A DNA stretch of 36,117 nucleotides from an uncultured Prevotella sp. (GCA_900550365.1 URRR01000026.1:1-36117); one strand, 5' to 3'. Positions 23,884-34,186 are shown, counted from the first letter of the stretch. Program-made: numbers and translations. The notes: generated from the sequence alone by a model not told the origin.

Positions 23884-23964
23884 AAAAGGCCGTCTTTTAT
23901 CGTGCAAAAGACGGCCTTTTGCGTTGTAAAAGACGGTCTTTCGCAACGCCGTTTGCCGTCAATC
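23884..23964. repeat. 22-bp-period palindromic array C (4 units)
   Basis: Units start at 23884, 23906, 23928 and 23950; spacers are atcgtgc, gcgttgt and gcaacgc. The first two are exact complements. The fourth is degenerate and ends 7 bp from the GH43 stop codon. The conserved flank is at 23852-23871 (attgaatatcaagcggttac). Confidence 0.88.
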
Positions 23965-23970
23965 GCAAAA

Positions 23971-25470
23971 TCACAGGTCAAGGTCGGTCAGCTTGAAGCC
24001 GGTAACCTCTACATCACCCTGCCCTCCGGCATATATTCCCGGACGCACGAACAGGAAGCCGTACACCGTATTATGATGAACTCCGGATATGTCGAAGCCC
24101 CACGGAAACTTATGCCACTCTTGCCCGTCGGCGCTGTACCATGCCGTAAGCACGTCGTTGTCGTTGCGCATGCGCAGCCACATCTTGCCCTCACGGTTGG
24201 CCTCGGGGCATTTTGACTGCGCACGGCTGACCTGGCCGCGACGGTAACGCAGCATGCCGCCGGCATCAAATCCGAAGCCGAAATGGTAACGCTCGTCATA
24301 ATAGGCCACAAGACCTGCCGACGCCTCCGGGCTTTTTAGCCTTACGCAGGCCTCTACCTCATACCTGTGGGCGCTCGTGCGGGCCAGCAGGGGTGAGCCT
24401 TCGGCGGGCGACTTGCCCTTGGCTCTCAGCCTAAGAGTGTCTCCGCTGACGGCAAAACGCTCGCCGAAGCTGTGCTCACGGCACGTCTGCCATACAAAGT
24501 CTGACGCTCCGCTTACCTTCCTGCGGGCAGGAGCAGGCAGAGATATGCCGCCCTCCTTCAGCCGCAGCCAGCCGTCTTTCAGCTCAAGCTCACGCAGAAG
24601 GGTCTGCCGCCCCAGCGTCTGGTGGCCGTTCTCGTATGCGTGAAACACCATGAACAGGCGGCCGTCAGGCGTGTCAACCACCGAGCCGTGCCCCTTGCTC
24701 CACCACCGCTCTGTCCTCGAGCGGGTACGCAGCAGCGGATTAAACGGGGCGTTCTCCCACGGACCTGTCGCACTCTTGCTCCTCGCCTCCACAACCATGT
24801 GGCTCGTAGGAGGCCCTGCCGTACCGCCCTCAGCGGCAAACAGATAATAATATTCACCTGCTTTCCTGACGTTAAGGCCCTCCATGGATATGCTCTCGAT
24901 GTCGTATTCCTCAGGTATTTCCCAGCCCTTATACACGTTAAATGGCTCACCGGTTACCGAACAGCCGTCAGCCGAGAGCGGATACATGTCGCCCGAGCTC
25001 ATCAGCAGATAGCGGCGGCCGTCTTCGGCAAGCACATGCTCGGGGTCAATGCCGTCCACATGCAGGTCAACGGGCTTGCTCCACGGCCCTTCGGGGCTGT
25101 CGGCCCATGTCACCATGCTCGTTTTACCATGCTCGCCGAGCGTCGGAAAATAGATGTAGAAACGGCCGTCAACCACGGTAATGTCTGGTGCCCACACGTC
25201 GCCGGTAAACTCAGTAAGAGCTACCGAGCACGGTGTCCAGTCTGTTAGGTTGGCTGAACGGTAGACAACAAGTCCCGGAGTATATACAAACGAGGAGTGG
25301 ACAAGGTAATATTCAGAGCCGCAGCGCACTATCGAGGGGTCTGAGTTGTCGCCCTCAAGTATGCGCACAGTGGTGAGACTCTCGTCTGTATCTGCGCCTG
25401 CCGGTACATTCGCGGCCGGAATACGGCACATGCAGGCAGACAATAAGAATAAGCAAAGTATCTTTTTCAT
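23971..25470 (-). CDS. GH43 family glycoside hydrolase lipoprotein
   Basis: The protein is 499 residues from MKKILCLFLLSAC; LSAC is a lipobox, so it is probably anchored to a membrane. The five-bladed propeller domain shows the GH43 triad: base Asp44 in GDNSDPSIV, the pKa-modulating Asp142 in GIDPEHVLAEDG, and acid Glu197 in ISMEGLNV. GHGSVVDTPDG carries the conserved His. The C-terminal region (about 320-499) is a second beta-sandwich of the kind attached to many GH43 enzymes. GH43 members mostly cleave arabinose, xylose or galactose linkages; which one applies here is not visible. It lies downstream of susD, after a hairpin. Confidence 0.88.
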   Translation of the reverse strand: MKKILCLFLLSACMCRIPAANVPAGADTDESLTTVRILEGDNSDPSIVRCGSEYYLVHSSFVYTPGLVVYRSANLTDWTPCSVALTEFTGDVWAPDITVVDGRFYIYFPTLGEHGKTSMVTWADSPEGPWSKPVDLHVDGIDPEHVLAEDGRRYLLMSSGDMYPLSADGCSVTGEPFNVYKGWEIPEEYDIESISMEGLNVRKAGEYYYLFAAEGGTAGPPTSHMVVEARSKSATGPWENAPFNPLLRTRSRTERWWSKGHGSVVDTPDGRLFMVFHAYENGHQTLGRQTLLRELELKDGWLRLKEGGISLPAPARRKVSGASDFVWQTCREHSFGERFAVSGDTLRLRAKGKSPAEGSPLLARTSAHRYEVEACVRLKSPEASAGLVAYYDERYHFGFGFDAGGMLRYRRGQVSRAQSKCPEANREGKMWLRMRNDNDVLTAWYSADGQEWHKFPWGFDISGVHHNTVYGFLFVRPGIYAGGQGDVEVTGFKLTDLDL

Positions 25471-25487
25471 AGTCATCGGTCAGCATA

Positions 25488-25548
25488 AAAAAAGAAGGCG
25501 GAAGGGGCCGTGCAGGCTTCACGCCGCGCACGCAGCCTCTTCCGCGCC
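25488..25548 (-). terminator. Hairpin and T-tract after susD
   Basis: On the minus strand a long imperfect stem (outer GGCGCGGAAGAGG with CCCCTTCCGCC, inner CGTGC with GCACG) is followed by a run of seven T. It lies just beyond the susD stop and ends 18 bp before the GH43 start codon, so it may attenuate rather than abolish GH43 expression. Confidence 0.75.
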
Positions 25549-25572
25549 ATTATTTGTCTGGTAGTTATGCCG

Positions 25573-27615
25573 TTACTCCTGAGCCAGTCCGTAGCCGTTG
25601 GTCACGGTTCCGTTTGAATGGCTGAGCACCTCGAACGGTATCGGGAAGTAATATCTCGGCGGCACGTTGCCTGCCTTTACTCCCGGCAGCAGGTTAGAGT
25701 TGCAGTAATGGTCCTCGTTGTCAACGATACCCTTGCCCCAGTCGGTCTGGGTATAACCCTCGGCCTTAAGCTGCTTTGCACGCTGGCTTTCGGGGTCGAT
25801 GTACTCAAAGAGGCCCTGTATTGCCAGGTTGTGGTCAGTTCCCTTTACTACGCCTGAGGCATCAGTCGTAGAATAGTCATACTGTCCGCGCCATCCGGGA
25901 TACTTGGCCGGGTCTGACTCGTCAGCATCGTAAGTCAGAGGCTCAGCGAGATGTACGTTCTTGACCCATATGTACATAGGTATCACGTTGCCGTTAGCAA
26001 ACTCATGATAACCCTTTGACTTCAGGTCAGCCACCATCTGCGACATTTCAGCACGTACTTCCACGGCTCTTTCCACCATGAGTCCGTTACGTATCAGGTC
26101 CCAGCGGCGCTGGCCCTCGCCTGCAAGTTCGAGCTTGCGCTCCTGCAGAACGGCTGCCAGAAGGGCATCGCCCGTAGCAGTTATGTCGTGGTTAGTGTCT
26201 CCGAAGGCACGGCGGCGCACGTCGTTCAGGTCGCTGCGGGCCTCGGTCTCCTTGCCGAGCACGGCCTTAACCTCTGCACGCATGAGCATAAGGTCAGCCA
26301 GACGCATCATGGGCCAGTTCATACCAGACGAACGCTGTTCAGCCACGTACGGAGGATTCATGCGGTTCCAGTCCCATTTGTTGGTAGAGATACCGCCCAG
26401 ACACTTGTTACCCGGCGTGAAGCTGAGTATCTTCTCGTTGCCGTCGCCGTTGCTGCCGGTAATGGTTGCCGTGATGTCGCGGCGCATGTCGCCCTCCTCA
26501 AACTCACCGTAATAGAACGTAGGCATGATGCGCACGGCTGCGAACGTCTTACACGGAGCCTGCATCGCGCTACCGCCGTCAGACGGACGGCCGAACGCGT
26601 AAGGATATTCACTTGTCGTAGTCTGGTCTGACTGGCCGCCCTGTATGTTGCCAATCTCAAAGATTGACTCGGGGCTTATCTGCAAGTCATGCTGATACTG
26701 GAAGTGACGCTGGAAGGGGTTGTGAGCGTATGAGCGCTCGTCTGTCGTAACGAGGGTGGCTGTTCCCTTGTCGGCCATGGCACGGTCAAAGTAAGTTTCG
26801 GCCGTAGTGTAATAGTTGAGGTAGTCAGTGCGGCGGGCGTAGATGCTCTTGTACTCCTCTACTCCCTTTGTCTCAAACTGCACGTCGCCGTACAGTCCGG
26901 CTACGTCGGTACGTATAGTCTGCCATCCTCCTGAATAGAGAGCGGCCATACCGGCCATTGCCTCGGCGTATCCGCGAGACATGCGCTCGGCTGTTATGCC
27001 TCCTTCTCCAAGTCTGTACATCAGCGGAGCGGCCTCGTCGAACATCTCAATCACTTTATCCAATATGTCAAAACGTGAGTTCAGAGAGTACTCGCTGGCT
27101 GTTGTGTTGACGTAACCGTAGGGCACGTCACCGTAATGTTTTACCAATTCAAAGTAGCAGAAAGCCTGCATTGAGAGGGCTTCACCGTACAGTTGAGTCC
27201 ACTCTGTCACTTCGCCGGCCTCCTTGGCCTCCTGGAAAGCAGGTTTGGCAGCTATAATGTCGAGCAGTTTTGACGTACGTGCGATAATCGTATAATATCC
27301 GTTGAAAGCGCTGTTTGCCGTTCCGATACTCAGCAGTTCGGGCTGAAGACGGGCGTTGGCGTTGTTGAGCGAGCCTATCTCAGGATAATATTCAGCGTCT
27401 GAGCCGACGGGGTCGTTCCAACGGTAGACACCCATTATGCAGTCCTGACGGTACTCGGCGTAGCACCATGAAAGAATCTTGAATGTCTCTGACGGCGTCG
27501 ATGTCACGAAGGAATCATCGGCGTTCTCAGGTGTCGACGTGTCCAGATAGTCGCTGCAGGCAGCAAGCGGGCAGCACAACGCCAACACGGAAAAGTATTT
27601 TAATATCTTATTCAT
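25573..27615 (-). CDS. SusD/RagB family nutrient-binding lipoprotein
   Basis: The protein is 680 residues from MNKILKYFSVLALCC. The lipobox LAAC is followed by SDYLDTS, typical of SusD-family surface lipoproteins. TPR-like helices appear in LYGEALSMQAFCYFELVKHY and YGDVPYG. The C-terminal SusD_RagB region includes RLADLMLMRAEVKAVLG and ERKLELAGEGQRRWDLIRNG. It caps the SusC transporter and binds glycan at the cell surface. The gene is 25 bp downstream of susC and surely co-transcribed. At 680 residues it is longer than the classic SusD. The start at 27615 is preferred to 27627 because of the signal sequence. Confidence 0.94.
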   Translation of the reverse strand: MNKILKYFSVLALCCPLAACSDYLDTSTPENADDSFVTSTPSETFKILSWCYAEYRQDCIMGVYRWNDPVGSDAEYYPEIGSLNNANARLQPELLSIGTANSAFNGYYTIIARTSKLLDIIAAKPAFQEAKEAGEVTEWTQLYGEALSMQAFCYFELVKHYGDVPYGYVNTTASEYSLNSRFDILDKVIEMFDEAAPLMYRLGEGGITAERMSRGYAEAMAGMAALYSGGWQTIRTDVAGLYGDVQFETKGVEEYKSIYARRTDYLNYYTTAETYFDRAMADKGTATLVTTDERSYAHNPFQRHFQYQHDLQISPESIFEIGNIQGGQSDQTTTSEYPYAFGRPSDGGSAMQAPCKTFAAVRIMPTFYYGEFEEGDMRRDITATITGSNGDGNEKILSFTPGNKCLGGISTNKWDWNRMNPPYVAEQRSSGMNWPMMRLADLMLMRAEVKAVLGKETEARSDLNDVRRRAFGDTNHDITATGDALLAAVLQERKLELAGEGQRRWDLIRNGLMVERAVEVRAEMSQMVADLKSKGYHEFANGNVIPMYIWVKNVHLAEPLTYDADESDPAKYPGWRGQYDYSTTDASGVVKGTDHNLAIQGLFEYIDPESQRAKQLKAEGYTQTDWGKGIVDNEDHYCNSNLLPGVKAGNVPPRYYFPIPFEVLSHSNGTVTNGYGLAQE

Positions 27616-27640
27616 AATGTGATTCATTTATTTATGTGGT

Positions 27641-30600
27641 TTAGAAAGTAAGGTTGACTCCGATTACAAACGAGCGTGCACGCGGATATGTACCCCAGTC
27701 GAGGCCCACGGTAGGATAGTTTGCGTGGTTGTTTTCCGTATTGGTGCTTACTTCGGGGTCAAGTCCTGAGTATCCGGTAATCGTGAACACGTTGTAGACA
27801 GTACCGTAAATGCGGAACTTTGTCATGCCGATCTTGCGCAGGATGCTCTGCGGCAGTGAGTAGCCGAGCGTCAAAGTGTTCAGACGAAGGTATGAGCCGT
27901 CCTCGATAGCGAGGGTAGACGTAACACCGTTCTCACTGTAAGGCAAAGGCAGTGTGGCGTTGACGTTAGCGGCATCGAGCTGCTCGGGAGTGGTAAGATG
28001 TACCAACTGGCCGTCAACCACATCATATATCTTATAGGCACCCTTCATGAACGCGAGCTTGTTCTCATATGCTCCGCCCTCCTTGGCACAGTACATTGTG
28101 GCGATTTTGTTAACGTTATAAACGTCGTTACCATAGCTCCAGTTGAAGTACATGCCGAGGTCAAAGTTCTTATAAGTGGCGTTGATATTGAAACCTCCGG
28201 TGTGAACGGGGTTCATATCACCGATTTCGCACACGTCACCTTCGTCGATTATGTTGTCGCCGTTAATGTTCTTATACTTCGGCAGACCGGGATATGCGTT
28301 CTGACCTTCGGGCCGGCTGACGCCATGAACAGGGTTAATGAACGAGCCGAGGTCAGCGATGCCCTCTTTAAGGACGTACTGTCCGTTGACATAATTGAAG
28401 TCGTCAGTGGTGTAGAAGCCGTCATAGATGTAGCCTCTGACGATACCTACGGGGCTGCCTTCCTTCAGGATATAGTCGTTTCCGGGGAAGCTGCTGCTGC
28501 CGTTCCATGATGATGCATAGAGACCTGTTACGTTTTCAGCCAACTTATCAACGTTACCCTTGTTGAAGTTGATGTTCATTCCGGCTGTGATGTTCCAGTC
28601 CTTGTTCTTGAAGATTACGCCAGAGAGTGACAGCTCGATACCCTTGTTGCTGGTTTGTCCGATGTTGTCGTAAGTAGCGGTAAAGCCCGTGATGCCGGGG
28701 ATGGTAGTGAGCATGAGCAGGTCTTTCGTCGTATTCCAGTACAGGTCAATAGAACCCCACAGGCGGCTGTTGAAGAAACTGAAGTCGAGACCTAAGTTAC
28801 GGGTAATGGTTGTCTCCCACTTAAGGTCGAGGTTAGCCATCTCTGAAGCTGAATAGTCATACGCTGAAGAGTACTGATTGTTCATTGTGTACTGCCATCT
28901 CATGTCCGTTTCAGATGTCCATGTCTGCAGCCAGAGATCAGCGTCGATGCCGTCGTTACCTACGCTACCGTAAGAGAAGCGCAGCTTAAGGTTGTCAAGC
29001 CAGTCGCGTGTGCCCTTCATGAAAGGCTCTTCAGATATACGCCAGCCGATAGCTGCTGCCGGGAAGTAACCCCAGCGGTGCTCAGGCGAGAACTTTGAAG
29101 AACCGTCGGCACGGAACGTGAAGGTAAAGAGGTAACGGTCAAGCAAGGTATAGTTGACACGTCCGAAGAAAGACAGGATGCGCTCGGGCACGTCTACTCC
29201 TGAGAAGAAGTTGCTCGTACCGGCTGTCTTGTCGTACTGGTTAATCATGGCGAAGGCGTTGTCCTTCGTGAAGTTGGCCGGGAAGTGGTTGGCATCGATT
29301 TCAATCTCGTCGCCGCCGGAGTCAGTCACCTCATGTCCGAGGAGCACGTTGAGACGGTGCTGCTCAGGAAGGAACTTGAAGTCATAGCTCAACGTATTGG
29401 TCCAGCGCAGTCCCCATTTGCCGCGTTTAGCCCATTCCACGCTGCCGGCATAAAGCTTTTCGCCGGTAGTGTCATTCATGTAATTGTTATAGATGGCTCC
29501 TGACCATATCTTGTCTTCCTCCCATGTGCGGTTATAAGACAGGTCGGTGTGATAGGTAAGACCGTCGATTATGCGCCAGTCGAGCGATGCCGTGCCGCGC
29601 AGTCTCTGCTTGATATACAGCGGTTCGTAGTCGCCGAGGCGTGCGGCAGGACTGTAATTGTCCCACGAAGACTGTCGTCCGTACATCTCCATGTTGCCTT
29701 CACGCAGCGCGCTGAGGTCACCGAGGATGTCGCCTGTTGCTATCGGGCGGAAACGGTATGAAGATGAAAGGATAGAACCTGAGCCGTTGGTGGTATCCTC
29801 CTTACCCATTGTGCGGCGGTCAGAGTAGCGTGCGTCAAAGCTTACGTCAAGATTCTTGTTAATCTTCTGGTTTATCTTGAAGTTGAAACTTGCACGGCGG
29901 GCATAGGAGTTGATTTTCATACCTTCCTCGTCCATATAGTTTGCCGAGAAGAGTATGCGTGTCCTGTCGTTACCGCCGGTGATGCTGAGGTCATGATTGT
30001 GGGATACCGAGCTGCTGTAAACATCTTTCTGTATCTCCTGGTTGCCGATGTTGCGGTAGCTGTCAATGCCTCCGGGGTTGTTGCCGGTATAGTCGCCGAT
30101 GCCGTAAAGCTTCTCAAAAGGCACTCTGTAAGCGTCGCCCATTGCGGCAGTGTTGCCCCAGACGAAAGCCAGATAGTCATACGGATCAAGCGTTTCGAGG
30201 TACTTAGTAGGAGTATTGAACTTTACATAGCCGTTATAGTTGACCTGAACACGGCCTTCCTTCGCACCCTTAGTGGTAACGAGGATTACGCCGTTAGCAC
30301 CGCGGGCACCGTAAATGGCGGTAGAGGAGGCGTCTTTCAGCACGTCGATACTTTCAACCTGGTCAGCCGGGATATCGTCAAGTGAGCTGACCGTGATACC
30401 GTCAACCAGAATCAGCGGGTCGTTGCTCTGAGATATTGAGCCGCCTCCGCGCACGCGGATAGATATCGTTGCGTCAGGACGTCCGTCCTGTGAGGTAACG
30501 TTAACGCCGGGCAGCTTACCCTGCAACGCCTGTGCCACGTTGCCAACAGGCATCGAAGCGATGTCTTCACCCTTGACAGACGCTACGGAACCGGTAAGGT

Positions 30601-31047
30601 CCTTACGGCGTATTGTCTGGTAACCGATGACCACGACCTCGTCAAGCGCGGCGTTCTCAGTCTCCATTTTCACGGTATAGTCATTCCGGTTGCCCACGTT
30701 CAGGGTATAGTCTTTGTAACCGATGTACGAGAACACGAGCACAGCGTTGGCCGGAACGTCTATTGAGAACTTACCGTCAAGGTCGGTAGTGGCGCCTACC
30801 TTGCCGTCCTTTAAACGCACGGTAACGCCAATCATAGGCTGGTTGGTCTCGTCAAGTACTGTACCTGTGACTTTCTTCTGGCTCTGAGTTATCGACATTG
30901 AGCCGGCAGGCAGTTCAGCCCTCACTGGGGGGGTAAAATTCCGACAAGCATTAAAGCCGATAAACCCGATACCAACAGCACACGGGCGCCCTTAACTGAA
31001 TACAGTCTGCGCAAGATTGTGCTACATTGAATCGTTCGTTTTATCAT
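27641..31047 (-). CDS. SusC/RagA family TonB-linked transporter, frameshifted at a C7 tract
   Basis: From 30925 the open frame has 1094 codons. It contains a carboxypeptidase-regulatory domain (KVTGTVLDETNQPMIGVTV), a TonB box-like DEVVVIGYQT, a plug with GRPDATISIRVRGGGSISQ and VLKDASSTAIYGARGANGVI, and a barrel ending GVNLTF. The only start in that frame there is GTG, and no signal peptide is encoded. A signal peptide is present upstream in another frame, from the ATG at 31047 (MIKRTIQCSTILRRLYSVKG, then ARVLLVSGLSALMLVGILP). That frame stops just after seven C (30927-30933). One additional C would join the two frames. This is therefore either phase variation, a recent mutation or a base-count error. 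The gene starts the polysaccharide locus and feeds susD. Confidence 0.88.
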
Positions 31048-31113
31048 ATCAATTAAAGGTTAAATTAAATAAGATTAATAAAGTTTATATTCAAATAGGT
31101 AAAGATTCGGTTG

Positions 31114-31121
31114 CAAATTTA
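31114..31121 (-). promoter_or_regulatory. -7 box of susC
   Basis: The minus strand reads TAAATTTG (TAnnTTTG) in very AT-rich DNA. The -33 box is not clear. The leader would be about 60 nt to the ATG at 31047. Confidence 0.5.
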
Positions 31122-31247
31122 ATATTTACTACATTATTTAAACTACATTTTCAGCTAAACAAACTATGTTTTTTGACAAATATTTTAAAACCGGGCACTT
31201 AACGGCAAGCAATTTCTTATATTATGCGTAATATAATATAAGTACGC

Positions 31248-31350
31248 AAAAGGTCATCAAACGGAACGCAAAAGACCGTCTTTTAGCTTGCAAAAGACGG
31301 CAAAACGGAAAGCAAAAGGCCGTCTTCGGCAAAGCTGAAGACGGCCTTTC
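31248..31350. repeat. 22-bp-period palindromic array H (5 units)
   Basis: Units start at 31248, 31270, 31292, 31314 and 31336; spacers are ggaacgc, agcttgc, ggaaagc and gcaaagc. It is the longest array in the window and follows the tRNA-Gln terminator. I see no conserved flank. Confidence 0.88.
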
Positions 31351-31364
31351 AAAGTGTAATAAAC

Positions 31365-31393
31365 AAAAAAAGACACCCTCACTGAGGATGTCT
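31365..31393 (-). terminator. Terminator of tRNA-Gln
   Basis: A 10-bp stem (31371-31380 with 31384-31393) with a 3-nt loop is followed on the minus strand by seven T. Confidence 0.88.
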
Positions 31394-31400
31394 TAACGTG

Positions 31401-31471
31401 TTGGGATACCCGGATTCGAACCAGGAATGACAGGACCAGAATCTGTAGTGTTACCATTACACCATATCCCA
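31401..31471 (-). tRNA. tRNA-Gln (anticodon CTG)
   Basis: On the minus strand the acceptor stem TGGGATA/TATCCCA is perfect with discriminator A. The anticodon loop is TTCTGGT, giving CTG. The T arm CCTGG-TTCGAAT-CCGGG is perfect apart from a T-G pair. CCA is not encoded. Confidence 0.94.
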
Positions 31472-31613
31472 AAGTACCTTTTGCAACGTCATTACTGCCG
31501 ATTTGCGTTTGCAAAGGTACGCATTTTTTTTTAACTGACAACATTTTGGCCGATTTTTTTCTAAAAAAACTCAAAATAATCGGCCTTTGTCATGGTTTTA
31601 CAATAAATCGGTG

Positions 31614-31621
31614 TACCTTTG
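31614..31621 (+). promoter_or_regulatory. -7 box of the rsfS-ftsH-cdsA operon
   Basis: TACCTTTG lies 98 bp before rsfS; a TTTG lies 24 bp upstream of it, slightly too far. Confidence 0.5.
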
Positions 31622-31719
31622 CATGAAATAACAACACGGCCGGAGGAAAAGGCGGCCGGTGACACCGGCATAATCCTCCTGCGCCACAATCACGACATCA
31701 ACAATACTCAAAATTCTTA

Positions 31720-32079
31720 ATGGAACAAGTAGAAAAATTAGTTAAGACAATCACAAAAGGCATTCAGGAAAAGAAAGGTTCTAACATCACAATCGCTGAC
31801 CTGAGCGGTATAGAAGGCTCTATATGCCATTACTTTATCATATGTCAGGGCAACTCGCCCTCGCAGGTTGAGGCTATTACCGACTCAGTGGAGGAAACTG
31901 CAAGGATAGAAGCCGGCGAGAAACCGGTACATGTGGTAGGACTTACCAACGCCCAGTGGGTAGCCATGGACTATACTGACGTAATGGTACACATCTTCCT
32001 GCCCGAAACAAGAGATTACTACAAGCTTGAGAACCTCTGGGAAGACGCAAGGCTGAAGCATCTCCCGGACGTCGACTGA
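31720..32079 (+). CDS. rsfS: Ribosomal silencing factor RsfS
   Basis: This 119-residue protein of the RsfS/Iojap family binds ribosomal protein uL14 and blocks subunit joining when nutrients are short. Family landmarks are ADLSGIEGSICHYFIICQGN (26-45), QVEAITDSVEE and the WVAMDYTDVMVHIFLPETRD core (80-99), ending YYKLENLWEDA. It is the first gene of the rsfS-ftsH-cdsA set, an order common in Bacteroidota; ftsH starts 61 bp downstream. Confidence 0.95.
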   Translation: MEQVEKLVKTITKGIQEKKGSNITIADLSGIEGSICHYFIICQGNSPSQVEAITDSVEETARIEAGEKPVHVVGLTNAQWVAMDYTDVMVHIFLPETRDYYKLENLWEDARLKHLPDVD

Positions 32080-32140
32080 CAGCAGGACACGTGCAGGCAC
32101 GCCCCTGCTATACCTTATTATATTAATATAAAGAACAAAA

Positions 32141-34186
32141 ATGGAAAAAGATAAAAACAACAAGATGCCTAAATTCAGTATCAGCTGGATTTACACACTT
32201 GTGATTTTCGGTCTTATCGCCATGTTCTTTCTCGGCGGAGAAGGCTTAGGCGGCAGCGCCAGCAAGAAAGTATCTTACGATGAGTTCAAGGCTTATGTCA
32301 ATAAAGGTTACGCCTCTAAAATCGTAATCAACAAGGACGAGAGCACGCTGAAGATGTATGTCAATCCGCAGAACATACGCGACGTTTTCAAGCAGGGTGC
32401 TGACCGCACCGGCAAAAGTCCGTTTGTCACTACCGAATTCGGCAGCGTAGACAAGGTTGAGTCATTCGTTGAGGCTGAGAAACAGGCCGGAAAGTTCAAG
32501 GGAGAGCTGAACTATGAGAACAAGAAAGGCAACGACCTGTTCAACATACTGCTCAGCTTCGGTCCTCTTCTGCTGTTCATCTTCCTCTGGATTTACTTCA
32601 TGCGCCGCATGAGCGGAGGCGGTGGCGGCTCGGGCGGAGTGTTCAACGTAGGCAAGAGCAAGGCCAAGATGTATGAGAAGGGAGCTGATGTCAACGTAAC
32701 GTTCAAGGACGTTGCCGGTCAGGCCGGAGCAAAACAGGAGGTACAGGAGATAGTAGACTTCCTCAAGAATCCTAAGAAATACACTGACCTTGGCGGCAAA
32801 ATACCCAAGGGCGCACTGCTTGTAGGCCCTCCGGGAACGGGTAAGACCCTCCTGGCTAAGGCCGTGGCGGGCGAGGCCGGCGTACCGTTCTTCTCAATGA
32901 GCGGCTCAGACTTCGTCGAAATGTTCGTCGGAGTAGGTGCAAGCCGTGTGCGCGACCTGTTCCGTCAGGCCAAAGAGAAGGCGCCTTGTATCATCTTTAT
33001 CGACGAGATTGACGCCGTAGGCCGTGCCCGAAGCAAGAATCCGGCTATGGGCGGAAACGACGAGCGCGAGAATACCCTGAATGCCCTGCTGACCGAGATG
33101 GACGGCTTCGGTACCAACAGCGGCGTAATAATACTGGCCGCAACAAACCGTGTCGACATGCTTGACTCGGCACTTCTGCGCGCCGGACGCTTCGACAGGC
33201 AGATCAATGTAGACCTGCCCGACCTTAACGAGCGTAAGGACATATTCAAGGTTCACCTCAGGCCGGTGAAGATTGACGACTCTGTTGACATCGACATGCT
33301 GGCCCGCCAGACCCCGGGATTCTCCGGAGCTGACATCGCCAACGTATGTAACGAGGCGGCACTGATAGCCGCACGCCACAACAAGACACACGTAGGCAAG
33401 CAGGACTTCCTTGATGCTGTTGACCGTATCATAGGCGGACTGGAGAAGAAAACAAAGGTAATGACCGAAGGCGAACGCCGCACCATAGCGCTGCACGAGG
33501 CCGGCCACGCCACCATTTCATGGTTCCTGGAGCATGCCAACCCGCTGGTAAAGGTGTCAATCGTGCCCCGCGGACGCGCGTTAGGCGCAGCCTGGTACAT
33601 GCCTGAGGAACGACAGATAACCACGAAGGAAGAGATGCTCGACGAGATGTGCGCCACGCTCGGCGGAAGAGCTGCCGAGGAGCTGTTCACGGGACACATT
33701 TCAACGGGAGCGATGAACGACCTTGAGCGCGTCACCAAGAGCGCCTACGGCATGATAGCGTATGCAGGTATGAGCGAAAGACTGCCCAATATCTGCTACT
33801 ACAACAACAATGAGTATAACTTCCAGAAACCGTATTCAGAGACAACGGCCAAAATCATGGACGACGAAGTGCTCAAGATGATTAACGGCCAGTATGAACG
33901 CGCGAAAGCGCTGCTGCTGGAACACAAGGAGGGACACAACCGCCTGGCCGAGCTTCTGCTTGAACGTGAGGTGATATTTGCCGAGGACGTTGAGAAGATT
34001 TTCGGCAAACGCCCGTGGATAAGCCGCTCTGAGGAGATCATGGAAGAAGAGAACAAGGAAAAGAAAAATATTGAGACAGAGGCCGAAAAGCCGGCAATAG
34101 AGGACAAGAGCGAAAGCTCAACCGCCGAGACCGGCGACAAGGCTGCTGTCAACAGCAACGAAAAAGAGATAGAAAAAGAGAGCTAA
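32141..34186 (+). CDS. ftsH: ATP-dependent zinc metalloprotease FtsH
   Basis: FtsH is a membrane-anchored hexameric AAA+ protease that degrades misfolded membrane proteins and selected regulators. In the 681-residue protein, two membrane segments (about 15-31 and 130-150) flank a periplasmic domain. The Walker A motif is GPPGTGKT (about 229-236), Walker B is IIFIDEIDAVG, the second region of homology is AATNRVDMLDSALLRAGRFD, and the zinc site is HEAGH (about 451-455). A glycine-rich linker (SGGGGGSGG) follows the second membrane segment. The C-terminal 50 residues are a charged, low-complexity Glu/Lys tail, longer than in E. coli. A 17-bp-stem hairpin lies just after the stop. Confidence 0.97.
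   Translation: MEKDKNNKMPKFSISWIYTLVIFGLIAMFFLGGEGLGGSASKKVSYDEFKAYVNKGYASKIVINKDESTLKMYVNPQNIRDVFKQGADRTGKSPFVTTEFGSVDKVESFVEAEKQAGKFKGELNYENKKGNDLFNILLSFGPLLLFIFLWIYFMRRMSGGGGGSGGVFNVGKSKAKMYEKGADVNVTFKDVAGQAGAKQEVQEIVDFLKNPKKYTDLGGKIPKGALLVGPPGTGKTLLAKAVAGEAGVPFFSMSGSDFVEMFVGVGASRVRDLFRQAKEKAPCIIFIDEIDAVGRARSKNPAMGGNDERENTLNALLTEMDGFGTNSGVIILAATNRVDMLDSALLRAGRFDRQINVDLPDLNERKDIFKVHLRPVKIDDSVDIDMLARQTPGFSGADIANVCNEAALIAARHNKTHVGKQDFLDAVDRIIGGLEKKTKVMTEGERRTIALHEAGHATISWFLEHANPLVKVSIVPRGRALGAAWYMPEERQITTKEEMLDEMCATLGGRAAEELFTGHISTGAMNDLERVTKSAYGMIAYAGMSERLPNICYYNNNEYNFQKPYSETTAKIMDDEVLKMINGQYERAKALLLEHKEGHNRLAELLLEREVIFAEDVEKIFGKRPWISRSEEIMEEENKEKKNIETEAEKPAIEDKSESSTAETGDKAAVNSNEKEIEKES

Larger units (their letters stand above)
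31048..31400. other. Gap between susC and tRNA-Gln
   Basis: The gap contains the susC leader and promoter, an AT-rich hairpin (31213-31239), array H and the tRNA terminator. There is no gene. Confidence 0.75.

Noticed and set aside
27641..30925. susC starting at the GTG at 30925
   Set aside because: An outer-membrane transporter without a signal peptide is implausible, and a signal peptide exists just upstream in another frame.
31248..31350. CRISPR array
   Set aside because: The regular repeats look CRISPR-like, but the units are 15 bp and degenerate, spacers are only 7 bp, several spacers recur between arrays, and there are no cas genes.
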